DNA from: Channa striata
Lineage: Eukaryota; Chordata; Actinopteri; Anabantiformes; Channidae
Direction: 5' to 3'
DNA: 64,000 nt
NCBI GenBank assembly: GCA_033026295.1
Contig: CM065176.1
Location: forward strand, 11,325,945-11,389,944
Shown here piece by piece: positions 46,568-59,890 of the stretch. Position 1 is the first letter of the stretch. The number at the start of each line of letters is the position of its first letter. The notes under the pieces were generated by a model. That model was not told where the DNA came from and did no database searches. It was given only the letters and a program-made list of their open reading frames with translations. Position numbers and translations under genes: made by a program.

Positions 46568-49500
46568 ACCAGGCGCCAAAATTGCAAATGCCATTTTCTT
46601 CTCTTTCTTTCTGGATTAAAACAGTGCATACATAACAGTGGTTATAGTTGGGTTAAAAAATATCATTACTAGGTCATAAATAAACACGATTAAGGTTGTA
46701 AAAACACAGTGGTTTTGCTTCTAATCGCTGATTTGTCACATTGCATTTATCACATGACTCATTTCATGTGACAACTAAGCAAAAGAAAATTGTTCCACAC
46801 TGGACTCAAACTGTGGTCTTTTTTGAGATATTCCTCCACTTTGCTGACCCATCCGTCCACCCACCCCGACCTCCTCCTGACAAACTTTTCTGTGTTTGAG
46901 TGAAACTGTTGTGTTTGCTACACCCTGTCCTGTATGTGTTGCCCTGAGGTAAAACAGTTATATTGGTAATTTTTGCTTGCTTGTCAAAACAACCTTCCTA
47001 GTCATATTTTTACAGGAGGACAGCCTCATCATCAAGTTGTGACTGTAAAAAAACAAGAAGCTGCACATTCACTGCCTGACACAAAAAACATCCCTATGGG
47101 TGTAGCTGTGTGGTATTTGTTTGCATACTTCTAAAGGAAAATTGACATGGAAGGTTTGGCCTCTGTGATTGTGTATCTGAATTCAGTTTGCATAACCACA
47201 GTATGCACATTTCATTGATGTGTTTTTGAGAGCCAAGTGTAGATGAAGTGTCCTGTAATCAAAAGCTGTGTTGTCTGGAGAGTCAGGAACACAAGATGAC
47301 AATTTTCAATAACAGAATGCTCATAAAAAAAATGCAGTTTTAATGTAGAGTGTTGCTACAGTACAAAGCCCTTTGTGTGTGTGTGTTTGTGTAAGAGTGT
47401 GAAAGTGCATTCGTGAGCCATCCCTAACCGTTGCCTTCTGCAGACCCAGGGGTACGGAATGAGTGTCTGAAATGTGGACATCTGGGTCGAGCTTTGCCGT
47501 CTGTCTCCCAGATCTGCTTTTTAACTCATAAACCCAATCAGGCTGGCAATCAGATGGTGGCTCAGCTCAGCGTCACAGCAGGAGTCTGGTCATCAGTCAA
47601 AGCCCCACAATAGAGCGCAGTGTGTTCGCACCCCAGCGAGCAGTCGCACATTCTCTGACCGTGGAGCAATATGAACACTACACCTTTGATCATTCCGAGG
47701 GGGGGAAAAAAAGCCCCCTGTGTCTGTGACCACAGATTTTCACACTTATAAACACATGCTGGGGCACTAAATGGCAAGGAAACACACCTACTGTTCAGTG
47801 TGTGAGTCACACAAAAAAAACGTACAGCAACACAAAACAACACACTAATTGTAGGAGTAGGAGTCATTTTAGGAGTCGTTGTAGGTGCCCTGTACTTACG
47901 ATTAATTACGTTTTTTACTCACGAGAACAACCGTGCATCATGTGTGTGTTTATCGGAGTGTGTATCTGTGTGAGTGTCGGTGTCTTTGTGTAGTTCTCTT
48001 GCTGCCCACTCACCCTGTTAGTCTCTGACCTTAATGTGTCACTCATCCCGGCACCTGTATGTAGGCGAGGCTGCCCTACTATAATAGTTTTGATCTGACA
48101 AGCATAGACTTACACTTGATTTAATCCAAGTTGTCTCTATGGAGTCTGCTGAGGTACCAGTCTGTTTCACAGCTCAGGTCAAGGCCTTGTGACAGGGGCT
48201 GTCAGTGAGCTTTGAAATGTGAGCAGGATACAGGCCCAGTTGAACCGAGAGAGAGCTCAGGCATGTCTGCCTCACACACACTAGGAATTAATCCTGAACA
48301 GACGCCAAATCGTGAAATGAAAACCTTGCATTTGTTTCCCAACCAGCAGCTTGTTGGGAAGCAAGATGGAAACAAAAGCTTGATTCTCAAATTGAAGACA
48401 AAAGGTTTAAAATTGGAATGGACTGGTTCTTTGCCTTTAAGTCTTACTAAAATCATAAAAACAAAATGAAGAAAACTTCAAAGATATGCTTGTAATAACT
48501 TTTTACATAACAATTTCTGCTCAAAGTTTGCACCCAGTGACAAATGTTAGCCTGCATGCTAAATATAAGATGATATTTACTTTGTATGAAAACATAACAT
48601 TAAGTAGATGGATATTCGGGAAGTAGTTAAAAGATGGAGTAGAGACGTAGCCAATCATCGTTGATGGGAGAAGGGACATGTGTAAATGTGTGTGTAGGTG
48701 TGTGTGCATACAGCCCAGTGGCCACCCTCCTGCAGCCCGTGCCAGACTTCTCAGCATTTGGCTGCAGCCCGTCTGTCACTAAGGAGAGAAAATACTCTCA
48801 CAAAATTCAAAGCTTTTTCATTTTTTTTCCTTTCAGTGAATACATTTACATAATTTGTTTACTGACAGACTATGTATTTTAATGGAAACATGGTGCACTG
48901 TACTACAAATTGTAGCATATTGTTTCAGATAGACCTTAGTGAATAATATTACAGTATATTGTAATTTATTGTTGTGTGTATTTTAGGAATAAAAGGAATA
49001 CCTAATATTGACTAAGCAATATAGTGCCTTGCTGAATTAAACAAATGCATCTATCTTGTTTTGATTACGTTCTTTCTTCTGGTTATTTTTAGGAAGTGAA
49101 TTGTTTTTTTCACAATAAAGCCATCAATGTAAAATATAATCTTTACAGGCACCTTTGTCTGTGTTTGAGTCCTTTAAGCCTTGTGTTTCACAGAGCTGTC
49201 AGCAAGATAAAATTCAAATTACATTTTTCAATAGAAATCAACATTTTTATAAAAATGCTACACTAGCATTGCTACACTAGCCTCAAGGAACATCACACTT
49301 GAGTGAACACAATTTTTAAACAAGCTGAGTTGTTTCAAAAAGCAGCATTGTGTTTATTAGGCAGTGTTTTATGAATGCATGAAAGCATGTGTGAAACAGG
49401 GCAAAACGCCCGTCTATGACACACCAGGGTTTTAAATCCCTGCAGGAACATCGCCAACTTGATTGTGAAGTATTTTTGCCCATTTTTGCACGTGGGACAC

Positions 49501-49908
49501 TTGTGAGGGATCGTGACACTGCTGCAGTGTTGGTGGCTCCTTGATTTGAGTGGTGAGTCCAGAGCAGTGTCAACATCAGTGAAACGTTGTCTTTTATTCA
49601 AACGCGTCATATTCTTAGTTGATAGAAATGATAAAATGATCTAAAAGTCAAGCGTGACCTTGAATGTTGGGATATAAATTGAATTATCTAAAGTGGGAAA
49701 CTTTGGGACAACATCAGAATACTTAGAAACAATAGCAAAGAACAATTTATATTGACACACACAAGCGTGAAAAAAACTTGGCATTATTAAAACCTACTGT
49801 ATAGCGTTTCTGTACAAACATCGAGGTGAGGAGATGGGTACATGTGGATTTGTGTAAGTGCTGATTAGGTAAGTCATTTAATAAATGACGTATTTGAAAT
49901 ATATACAG
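46568..49908. other. Non-coding, no recognised gene
   Basis: The open frame at 47431-47613 follows an acceptor-like tract (GTTGCCTTCTGCAG) but has no domain I recognise. Nothing else stands out. Confidence 0.45.
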
Positions 49909-50135
49909 TAGGTAGTGCAGTCGTCCAGTTGTCGGTTTGATTCTGGCTCCTGCAGTCGTGTCCTCGAGCAAGACACTGAACCCCCACTTAGTTGGTCCTG
50001 GTGAGTGTTGGCCAGCTGCATAGCGGCTCTTCCACTGGTGTATAAGTGTGTGCGAATGGGTAAATGAGCAGTGTGAAGCACTTTGAGTCCCGACAGGAAA
50101 GAAAAAGCATTATGTAAGTGCAGATCAATTATCAA
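49909..50135 (+). mobile_element. tRNA-derived SINE (V-SINE-like), second copy
   Basis: It has a GGTAGTGCAGTCGTCCAG head, a B-box GGTTTGATTCTGG, AGCAAGACACTGAACCCCCA, a GTGCGAATGGGTAAATGAGC block, and a GTGAAGCACTTTGAGTCC tail ending in ATTATGTAAGTGCAG. It is better preserved over the B box than the copy at 1470. Confidence 0.72.
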
Positions 50136-50169
50136 ATTTAAAGGCACAGTGGATGTGTGTCCTGTTTGG

Positions 50170-51165
50170 TTTCAATGCTGTGCACAAACTCCATTCCCAG
50201 ACAAGTTGGGACGGTTTAAAAAAAAACATAAAAATACAATCAAAGTATAACTTGTAAATGAAAAGGTAAAATACAATAATTTGTAAATCATTTGAAACTT
50301 TTCTTTCATTGTAAATAATACAAAAACAACATATTAAATGGTAAGGAAGTCCTCAGGAAATGCTGAGGAACCTATTTTTTTTTTTTTTTATAATGACCTC
50401 CACTCCGATAAGTTGTGTTGTTTCATCTATTCGCAATATCTCTGGATATGTTTAGTAGGTAAGGAGAGCTAGTTAACAGTTCAGGGCTTCCTTTGTGGTA
50501 TGCAGGCAGACCAGGCAGACTCTTTTAATGTGGAGCCATGCTGTTGTAATACATGCTGAAATACTTGCCTAAAAAAATGTGGCAGGATATGTTCAGCATT
50601 AACAGTGACTTTACAGATGTGAAAGTTGCCCGTGCTGAGTCCATTATTGCATCCTCTGCAGTGCACTGATAACAAGTCAGCGAGTCACTGTCCTCTTTGT
50701 CCCGCAGGACACAGCATCCATGATTTCCAAAGAATTTCAAGTTTTGTCTTGTCAGACCACAGGAGAGTTTTCCACTTTGCCCGAGAACATTTTAAATGAG
50801 CCTGGTCTCAGAGGGGGTGTGAGCGTTTTCGAGTTTCGTTCATATACGCTGTTGTATATTCTTTGCAGCAGCAAACTGTTTACTCACCATAGTTTTCAGA
50901 GGAGTTCCTGTGCCCATGCAGTGATTTCCACTAAGGAATCATGACTCATGCCTGTCACAGCCATTCAACAACAGTTTTTAACCTTCTCCCATAAGGCTCA
51001 AACAGTAAAGTTCAGTAAAAATATCCCGATGAATGTTTTAATATTGTTTCCTATATGGTGAAATCCTCAGGTTCTTCAAAATTTTACACAGAGAAATTCT
51101 CAATTTGCAGATTCATACAGAGCGATGAGCCTAACCCCGTCCTCATCGGTGATCATAGAGTCTGT
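50170..51165 (-). mobile_element. Tc1/mariner relic, copy 2
   Basis: The left terminus region (ACAAGTTGGGACGGTTTA and a TTTGTAAATCATTTGAAAC block near 50280) matches ends of a fish Tc1-like family, possibly of the ISRm11 group. Transposase coding is on the minus strand. Relative to the family the middle of the transposase is deleted and the N-terminal helix-turn-helix region (50960-51165) is decayed. Confidence 0.68.
50481..50950 (-). pseudogene. Tc1-like transposase, broken
   Basis: A DDE transposase relic that once cut and joined transposon ends. On the minus strand: AHLKCSRAKWKTLLWSDKTK (about 50745-50805) keeps the first catalytic Asp in its WSD setting. GNHGCCVLRDKEDSDSLTCY follows (about 50670-50730), then GNFHICKVTVNAEHIL (about 50580-50630), then VFQHVLQQHGS. 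The block with the second Asp (usually QQDNAKPHTA) is missing: the sequence jumps from the NAEHI region to an AWLR-like region. The pieces fall in two frames. Clearly non-functional; the superfamily is secure. Confidence 0.72.
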
Positions 51166-52576
51166 TGGTGCCCTTGGTCAAAATATATACATCATATTGC
51201 TATGCTTATGATATGTAAAATTCAATAAAATACGTACCCCATTAGGGTAGCATTAGGCTGCTCTGCTAACTGAGTCGGCTAAGTTAACAAATGTCACATG
51301 TCAAAGTGAACAAAAGAAACAATGTGATGTCAGAGGAAGTTCTGTCATTCAACTGTCTCCTCACCACAATAAAGGCTACACTAGCATTTACCCATTAGCT
51401 CATTTAGTGTTTAATTTAATCAGTATTATCTCCATTGCTCCACGTTCCACTGCCTTGCTCTTTTCTGGTCATAACTCCTGGTCATATTTTTCAGCTGCTG
51501 TTCGTCAGGGTCCTCGTAGGGACGCCTGCGACTGCTCATTGCAAACTTCGACACAGCCAGTGCGGAACATAGTTTTACTTTCTGGCAGTTGCCTGCCTTC
51601 CCTGTTGGCACAGAGCACCTCTGCCCATCCTTACGTCTGACAGAGTTCTCTAGGATTACCTTTAAATGTCTCTTGTTGCACCATTTTTTCTTTCAACATA
51701 TTGCTGAAATTCAAAACTCCATCAAATCTGTTTTTATATGAATTTGAAATCACTTTTTGCTCTTTATACTTAAAGTTTATACAATCCCAACTGTTCTCTG
51801 TAGTCCCTTGACATACCTGATTGGAGACTTTTGCTTGAAATTTTATATTATTTTGTTTGTGCTGAATTAATAAAGTTCAGTGCTCAGATATACTTTTCCT
51901 AAATGTTCTCGAGCAGCATCCTGACCTTCTAATCTTTTTTCAAGTGATCTGAAGGAGCTGCCTGGATATTTCTAGATATATGACTGTGTGGTTTGATCCT
52001 TCCTTCGTCTGGAGTCTGTCACAGTGATATTGTGATTATGTACAGTATCAGGGGAAACTCAAGGGTCTATGTTGACTGCTAATTGGGCTCCAGTGTATCG
52101 GCCGTGTCATATTAATGACCCAGTTCGTGCTCATTGTAATATTTATGAGGTGTGTGGATTGCTTTTTCTCTCTGGGACAACACAGTGCAGAGGTTTATGA
52201 GTCTATGTGTGACAACAATATAGCTTGTATGTCGATGCAGATGTGCGCATGGGTATAGGGAACAAAGGCTGATCACTGTGTACAATTTATGCCTTTGTGT
52301 TCCTGAAAAGCGGTTACGGCGCTTGCAGCCTCATTTCTATGATGTGGGTTTCCCTTTTTCCCAATGCCATTGATATGAAAAGGTGTGTGTTGATTTAAAT
52401 CTGCATTTCATCTGCAGACAAGTGTAGCAGGGTAATCGGCTCTCTTTGTGTCAGATTTTGTAGAGTAAGGGATTGGAAAACAGTCTTGAATCCAGGTGGT
52501 CTGTGGTAAATCTCCCATTTTAAAAGCAAATCCAGAATGAGCTGTTTTTGCTCAGGATGACAAAGCCTGTTGGGTG
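51166..52576. other. Non-coding, no recognised gene
   Basis: Possible further decayed transposon sequence near 51620-51660, too eroded to assign. Confidence 0.45.
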
Positions 52577-52608
52577 GTGTGTGTCTGTGTGTGTGTGTGT
52601 GTGTGTGT
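52577..52608 (+). repeat. (GT)n microsatellite
   Basis: About 15 GT units with one CT interruption. Confidence 0.95.
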
Positions 52609-55600
52609 TGTAGTGCAGTGTGGACAGGTTAAAAGGGTCTTCTGAATGTGATGAAACAGGTGGCACCCCTACAGTCACTGGCATGCAGTCCTTCCTTTTT
52701 CTCCCCAACCAGTGTTCTCTGATTTTGCATAACACTAATCGGAGCATAAAAGACTGTGAATCCGTTAACTTCATTTCTAGACGTTTCCTCATTCTTAAAA
52801 AAAAAAACCCTATCGTGTCCTGACCTATCATATAGTATATTTTTTCTGCTCTAAGGCAAAATTCTGTTGTGCAGTTTCTTTCTCTTTCTTTTCTTTTTTT
52901 TTTTTTGATGCTTTAATTGGAATCTGGAGTTCTGTATTTAAAAGAGGACAGATGAATGTGAGGTGTTGCTTACGGCTACGGAAGCCTCAGTAAGGAAGCA
53001 GGACAGAAACAAGTTCTTCCTACTGTAGTTAGGACAAGATCAGAGTAGACATATCTGGTCCACTGATAAGACGGGACAAGGTCTTTTGAAGGACAACTGA
53101 GCACTATATCCTGATTGTGGGGATGTATAAGTCATGAACTGCTGTCTCACCATTTCCTTATCACTCTGAATATTGTAGGCGCTTCACCCTGCTCTGCACT
53201 TTCCGTTTGACTCTTCTCTAATTGGAATTCTTCCTTTGGTTTCATTTCATTGTTCGGTTTTGAAAGATGAGCCTTTATAGCAAATTGTGTTTCCTTGTAC
53301 GGAGTAAAAATGATGCATACAAAAACAGGGAGTGTTAGACTGGCTTCTGTCTTCCAAAGACAAATTAGATTTTAATGAAGAATGAAAGTGGCTCTGTGGA
53401 GACTCTGGCATAAAGTCAGCTCCAGCACAGGAACTTTTGTGAAGTGATGAAGCATTCATTATAGCCAGTTAAGAATGGCAGCTATCAATCTGTAAATGAG
53501 CTGCATAACTCTTATAAACTATACGGCAAGTGTAGGAAGCACAGCCATAAATGTCAAAAATGCAGATAGACCTCAGTGGATGACTGGGACAAGAAGGAAA
53601 GGGAGGCAGGTTGTTCTTTCCTTTCCCCCCAAAGCTTGGATTTTTCATCCTCTCATTTGAAATGACAATGGAGGATTTCGTCATTGTGAGGGAAAAGTGA
53701 TCCGCTAACGTAGGGGAGATCTGGTGCCGAAACAGGAACAAATCTTCATCAGACTGTGCTGCCTTTTTTTTCTCATTTGTTCCGACATCAAAGGATCCAC
53801 TGCATTGTGATCACAGCCTGTGTGAAGTGAACCCTAATCCAAATTAATTGATGGAGCATTACTGGAACATGCTAACAAGAACCGTATTGTTTTTGATGCT
53901 TCAGCGAGAATAAGTTCTGCATGATGGTTTGACGCGGAACAAAATTTCCCCGACTAACTTTGACTCGTAAAAATTACATTCCTAAGCAGCTTAATGTGAT
54001 TTCCTTTTTTTCGGGAATCTAATGCATTGGATGGAGACTCCAGCCTTAGCATTAAGTCATTGTTCTAAGATCATCCATAAAGAAGTGTAATACTGCAGAC
54101 AAATTGGAGTTTTGCAAGATATGCATTGTTATATCTGTAAAATAGTCCATACATTGCATATTTATATCAAGAAGTAGTTTGTTTTACACCTAAACTTTAC
54201 AGTGTATTGCAGTCTTGTGCTTTTTGGCTCAAACATTTTCATTTGTGCAAATACAAACTTTCTTCCACTTGTTCATGTTTTCTTCCAAATGTTAGTATTT
54301 AATTTGAATAAAAGATGAGAGGACTTATAGCGCAACCTCGTTTCTTAAACATTAGGTTCCCATATAACTAAACTGCAAACATGTTCACATTTTCCAGAGA
54401 AATGTTTCAACCTCATTACATTCCACGTGAACATGTGTAAGAATGTGTTGACATGTAACGTACGTGACAAGTTGCAAATATGTTGACAGTGAACATATGA
54501 ATGAACTTTTACCGGACATGATCTTGCAGTACAGTGTCCAGTTTATGTGACTACGGTGTGGATTAAGCATTTTATGGCTGTGATTATGGCAGGTACAGGA
54601 GCTGGCCAGAGTCAGAGGAAAATCGAGGGCAGGAAAAAACATTTTACACGAAATGTTTTTTTATTTCCTTTAAACGCATCCGCAATCTTTCTCTAACCCT
54701 CTTGCTCCTTTCTGATTGATCAGAAAAGCAAGTATCATAAAAAAAAAACCTTCAGAAGCTTCCGAGTATCTCTGCCAGCGCTGTTCAGGGTGTCTTCAGC
54801 AGTCTCACATATACTGCTGGTGGTATGCCGTAGATCCAATCTAGACATTTTTTGAAAAGGAATAATTTATTGCAAAGTTACTAAAAACGTAGTGGCGGTA
54901 TGCAACAACACCTATCTACTGTACGCCATTTCGTTTCCCGTAATTGGGGCTAAGTTGACCTAAAGCAGAATAGTGTATTATATTGAGTATTATTTCAGTG
55001 ATCAATACCAAGCACTTAAAGCTAATCACTTGAATGGTTCTCATGAAATTAAAAAAAAAAGACACAAAAAAAAAAAACACAGACCCATAAATGGAGGCAC
55101 ATCAATTTGATAGGATCCAGGCACTTTTGTGGAACCAGCTCAGCACATTTTACTTTGGTTGCTGGGTTGATGCATGAACAGACCTCGCTACAGACATTAA
55201 ATTATACATTTTATGAGATTGTGAAATGTACTGCCTGTTTAATAGAATGCCGTCCTCACCCCAAAAAGGAGACCAACAAGACTGCTGTGTGTTCCAAAGG
55301 GCTCCTGTGTGTTGATTGTGGTTCTTGGTGTATTGGACGAGCTCGTGAACTCAGACAGCAAGTTAACATCCACTTGCCAGATTCCTACTAACCTGCTGTT
55401 GTGTGTGACATTGCCGTTCCACTTCCTCTAACTGTGTCTTTGGCTGCCATTCAGCTTAGTGGGATTGTGCATCCATCTCTCTCTCTCTCTCTCTCTAATC
55501 AAGGATGTGTCTGGCATAATGATGCACCTGCTTCTGGACTGCGCAGTAAACCAGCATTTTGAATGACAGGTTGGTTGTCGTTTCTAAAACGGTAGATGAG

Positions 55601-56621
55601 ATTTTTCAGAAGCCACTACATCTCAGACATTATCCACAGTTTATGTCTCGGAATAACCTCAAGGTGTGGGAAGAGAAAAATACGGACGGACAAATAAAGA
55701 AAGCTTGAGGGAGTGTGTTAAAATGGAGGATTACACTTTGACATACGGTGGGGGCAGCCCTCTCCCTTTTCAGTGCAGCTGAGGTCCAATGTAATTTGCC
55801 ATGTTTTAAGCTCAATGCCCAGGGGCTGTTACAGGATTTAAAGACTTTACAAAATGTGCTGGAACACCTATACTTAAAAATATCAAATAAAATACAGGTT
55901 GTGAGAATGAGAGATCATATGCTGGCTAATATGCATACACACACAAACAGAGCAGCATTGAAAACAATATGTATTTATTATCCCGGCGAGTAAACAAAGA
56001 CATATATTTGAAAGTAGGAAAGACAATTAGTTAGTTATCCGTCTATTTTTACACACTTGTACTAATTCATTAGAAAAAGAAAGATTATCTAAAGCTTTGT
56101 CTGGGTTTAGAATACACATTTCAGCCTTAACCAATCAGCACAACTAATCTAATGCTGTGCAAAACTCAGAGGAATGTTGCTGGTGTTATACACATTCAGT
56201 TTTCCAATAAGCACATTTCCTATACTGTCTCCAGGATAAAATCTAAAAGGATTTAAAAGAAATATGGGGTGTTTTCAGGGCATTTAAGTCATTTGTTCAT
56301 CACAGGTATTTTTGGGTTAATGAGATGTTTGTGTAAGTCACAATATTTAACTTTAGTTTGCGTTAATCACCGTCTCGTTACCTACAACATAGCACAATTT
56401 GAAACAGGTGACATATTTATGATGCATAAATACAGCCTCCATACTGAGGGGTTAATTGCAAAACAGCGATACAACTAATGCATCGCACATAAAAAATAGC
56501 AATATGTTATATACAATTAACATGCAACTTGGAGGAGAGAGCTGAATACAGAAAGTTGTGAGGTTTTTTAATTAGCTGTGTAACATTGTGGACAAAAGAT
56601 TTTTACAGTCTCTTCAGTAAT

Positions 56622-56622
<1 letters not shown>
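52609..56622. other. Non-coding, no recognised gene
   Basis: Includes a (CT)n run at 55477-55496. The Cys-containing open frame at 55107-55391 has no domain I recognise. Confidence 0.45.
55477..55496 (+). repeat. (CT)n microsatellite
   Basis: Ten CT units. Confidence 0.9.
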
Positions 56623-56654
<32 letters not shown>

Positions 56655-56665
56655 TTGTGTGTGTA
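56623..56665 (+). repeat. Compound (GT)n(AT)n(GT)n microsatellite
   Basis: GT units flank twelve AT units on both sides. Confidence 0.95.
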
Positions 56666-58992
56666 TCCATTGTGTCTGTTATTCATATATATGGCCATTA
56701 AATAATGCAATATGGTTAGAAAATACATTTCTTTCATACAAGATAGAATCATATTGAAATAGATTTGTGTGCATTCATTCATCAGACCAGCAAGTGCTAA
56801 AGCTGACTGATGAACCCCAGCCTCATGTGATTTTCAGTGAAATTAAAAAATGGAAAGTGCTAGAAACAAAGTTCAAGTGTTCATATGTAGCAGAGATGTA
56901 GAGTCACGGGCCACTTTATTAGGTACAACCATACAATTTAATGCAATCCAATAGAGGAGCTTTCCCATGAATTATACATTTTTTGCAAGCTTATACATTT
57001 TTCGTAGTTTTAAGTTGAAACTGTCAGAAAGGTGAAAAGTATATTATGTTTTTATAATTGAGTTCATATTGGGCGTTGGAGTCGTAATAGACTGCATTGT
57101 ATAAGGAGGTGGTTCAAATTTTTGACCCTTCCCCTTAAAATAACTTACAATTAGGTTTTACACGTGTGCCTAATGTATAAATGAGTGTATGTTGGATAAC
57201 AAAACATGAGAATCACAACCTAAAGGTTCTTTAGAGACACATTTTAAAGTGCTTTAAATGTGTCCGGTCATCCTACATGTTACACAAGTGGAGCTGCACA
57301 GTGGCAGACAGCAGAGTTCTCTTCCACTGAGCACGAATAGGTGGACGTAGTCGTGTCGTGTATACTGCAAATATCAAGCGAGAACATTGATGGAGAAGAC
57401 ATGTATGCTCAGTTGTGTCTGAGCAAGGTAAATATTTTAAAATACATCTGTTTCCACAAGTATTAAACATTAATATGTGTGTTTCTCGACACACACTAAC
57501 ACACAAAATTACTTCTCCTGTATAATTCAAGCCTGTATTATTCAATTCAATATTTCCAAGCTTGAATTGTGTCTCTGCTGACTCACATTTTTTTAAGGAG
57601 TTATTTTGTCTCTTCTCTCTCTCTCCGAAATCTCATATCCTCTCTAGTCTGTTAAACACTAAGTACTGTATCTTCCTCTCCCATCTTCTATATCCTGCTT
57701 CACATTTTTCTCTTTCACTAATCTCAATGTGCTTTATGGGAAGTAATTGGTTTAGAGAACTGTTTATCCACATCCTCCACATTTCCCAGCTCATGTGAAG
57801 ATGAATCCGGTAACCTGTGTGCCTTCAATCACGCAGCCATTCCAGGGGACCGACAATACCCCAGCTGATTTCAGCTCTACTGTTCCCTCAGTAATGGGAA
57901 AGCTAAAGACAGCTGACTGCTGGGGCAATGCACAAACAAGGCAGGCTTGGGGAGAGCAAAGCTCCTCCAGAAAGCGAGCACATCAGCGCTATTGTTAGCA
58001 CATAGCGGGAGATTAGTGCTGATGGCTGTATGTGAGCTAGTAGGCTTGGCTGGTGTTCTGTGTCGGATGCTAACCCAGCCCACCCCTGCTGCCGCTGCCA
58101 CCATGTCACAATTAGCCAGAATAGCTGCAGACATGATTGCTCGCCCCGGTGGCAATACATTGAATCCATCCCCCAGTCACTGTGATATCACCGCCGTGGA
58201 GATCGGCAGAAAGAATACCGAACGCGCTAGATTATATGCTTTGTCGGAATCACAATATTCACCCATTGATCATTGCTCGGAATTCGGAGGCAAAGAAAAG
58301 CTCACAGTAGACACTGGGATCCGTGTGCGTCATCAAGCCTGTGAATAGGTGAAACAGGAAAAACAGTTTATTCGAGAGCGTGGGGAAAGCAACAGTACAA
58401 AAACTTAAATCTGGCTGCACACCCGGAATGTTGAAGCCTGATTACGTGAACGTTGCAGCCACTAATGGGAACGCAGCAACAGCAAATGACATGCAGTCTG
58501 CCTCTTTTATTCTCAGCATGTACCTGTTTCCCAACACACACAACGTTCCCACCGCCACATAAACACACACACACACACAGATTTTCAGTGCCTCTGACTG
58601 ATTACAGTGCATGATTAATTAGCAGACAGATTGCTAAACGGTGGTGAACACAGTTTGATGTGCAGAGCTAAAGAGTAGACTCTCCATGGAATACAATAAT
58701 GTCCTCTATGCCCTCCTCTCTCTCCCTCCCTCGCATCCTTCTCTCCCATCTATTTCTTCCTCTCTTTCTATATTAAGCTCTTCTGGGTTAATCATTCCTA
58801 GAGGACGACAGCACCACAGTGCCACAAAAAGTGACACACAGCTGTGTGCAGTCAGGTTCCTGTGCACCCACTTCCAGTGATTACAGACACTTTAAGGAGA
58901 GGACATCCAGTGGGTGGACAATGGATGTGAGGGGACACAGGGTGTTATTTGCTTGCTGCTCCTCTGTCACTTTTAATGTCTTTACTGGTTCA

Positions 58993-59034
<42 letters not shown>

Positions 59035-59394
59035 CTTGTACTGAAGTGTGTGTTTTTTTCTCTTATTGTACAAAACAAACGATTGCAACACAGCGGACCA
59101 AGACACACAGTCTCATTGTTGGACAGTGAGTTTGACTGAGACCTCCAGGCATCATATTGGTTTGTGTTACTCAACCAAGCCACACCCCCAGGCTTTGTCT
59201 AATAAATTGAATATTTTGCATTCAAGCTTGCTGGTCCACAAACCCTCTGAGTTGCCCTCATGACATTATTGCAAGAACAATCTTCTCTCTTTGCTTCAGC
59301 ATTAACCGCGTTAATGCCTCTCTTGACCCCACGGGGTTGTTGTTGCTAACCATCCTCCTTGCCCTGGTGTCCTCCTCCCTTACATGAGTAACAC
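56666..59394. other. Non-coding, no recognised gene
   Basis: The 133-codon open frame 57947-58348 lies in relatively GC-rich sequence but has no recognisable domain. It also holds microsatellites at 58561-58579 (AC) and 58993-59032 (AT). Confidence 0.45.
58993..59032 (+). repeat. (AT)n microsatellite
   Basis: About 20 AT units with one phase slip. Confidence 0.95.
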
Positions 59395-59605
59395 AGTGTC
59401 AGGCTGCAGGATAAAGACAGGAGCCGCATACACCAGATGGCACAACCAAGCGCACAGAAACATCTGCAGCGAGTATGGGCTGATGATGGGAGATCAGACA
59501 CTCCTTAGAAGGTCGTACTAAACAACAGGCTAAAGATCCCTTGGGACGTCCAGGTCCAGATGGACGTGAAGGGACTCTCTAACCAACCAGACATGTAGTT
59601 TTAAG
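59395..59605 (+). pseudogene. LINE C-terminal restriction-like endonuclease relic
   Basis: One frame reads KTGAAYTRWHNQAHRNICSE (about 59416-59475). After a frame change comes NNRLKIPWDVQVQMDVKGLS then NQPDM and a stop (about 59520-59600). This resembles the end of retroelement proteins with a C-terminal PD-(D/E)XK-type nuclease, where the pattern is RHN then LWDFQIQTDKxLLANQPDIVV. The Pro-Asp is kept and the following strand is cut off. Two frames, a stop and an early end show it is dead. Identification rests on a short motif and is moderate. Confidence 0.42.
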
Positions 59606-59768
59606 GAATAAAGGTGGGAGGGATGATAGACTTAGTGTTTCAAAGTAACAGCAACGTTAAGTAGTAACTATTGAACACTGGAGAAGTAGCAGGGAGCAGT
59701 GAAGCAGGGAGAATGCGTGAAGGCCATGATGGTGGGAGCAGTCGGAGCAGTGGCTGATAAACTGTGTG

Positions 59769-59890
59769 CAGAGGAGGTAGAAGTCAAGTACTCAAGTAAG
59801 ACTAAAAGTATTGGCCTCAGATGTTTCACCTAAGTACAAATCAGATTTACATTTACCTAAATTACAAAAGTAACAGTACTCCAGCAAGAA
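59769..59890 (+). mobile_element. Tol2-like hAT terminus
   Basis: Starts CAGAGGAGGTAGAAGTCAAG and continues with TACTCAAGTAAGACTAAAAG and other AGTACT/AAGTA-rich repeats, the composition and start of Tol2-related hAT ends (CAGAGGTG with AAGTACTCAA). The 8 bases before it are ACTGTGTG; I did not find the partner end or duplication. Confidence 0.5.

Noticed and set aside
47431..47613. Exon after GTTGCCTTCTGCAG
   Set aside because: The acceptor is fair, but the 57-codon product has no recognised domain and no donor context supports it.
49255..49285. Direct repeat of GCTACACTAGC
   Set aside because: Only two units plus a similar word near 51377; too short and isolated to call a structured repeat.
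50386..50390. CRISPR array, operon or prokaryotic signals anywhere in the window
   Set aside because: No regularly spaced repeats or ribosome-binding context; the sequence is vertebrate.
55107..55391. Cys-containing 94-codon frame
   Set aside because: Cysteine spacing matches no zinc or secreted-peptide pattern I know, and there is no signal peptide.
57947..58348. 133-codon plus-strand frame
   Set aside because: Overlapped by other frames on both strands, no recognisable domain or signal.
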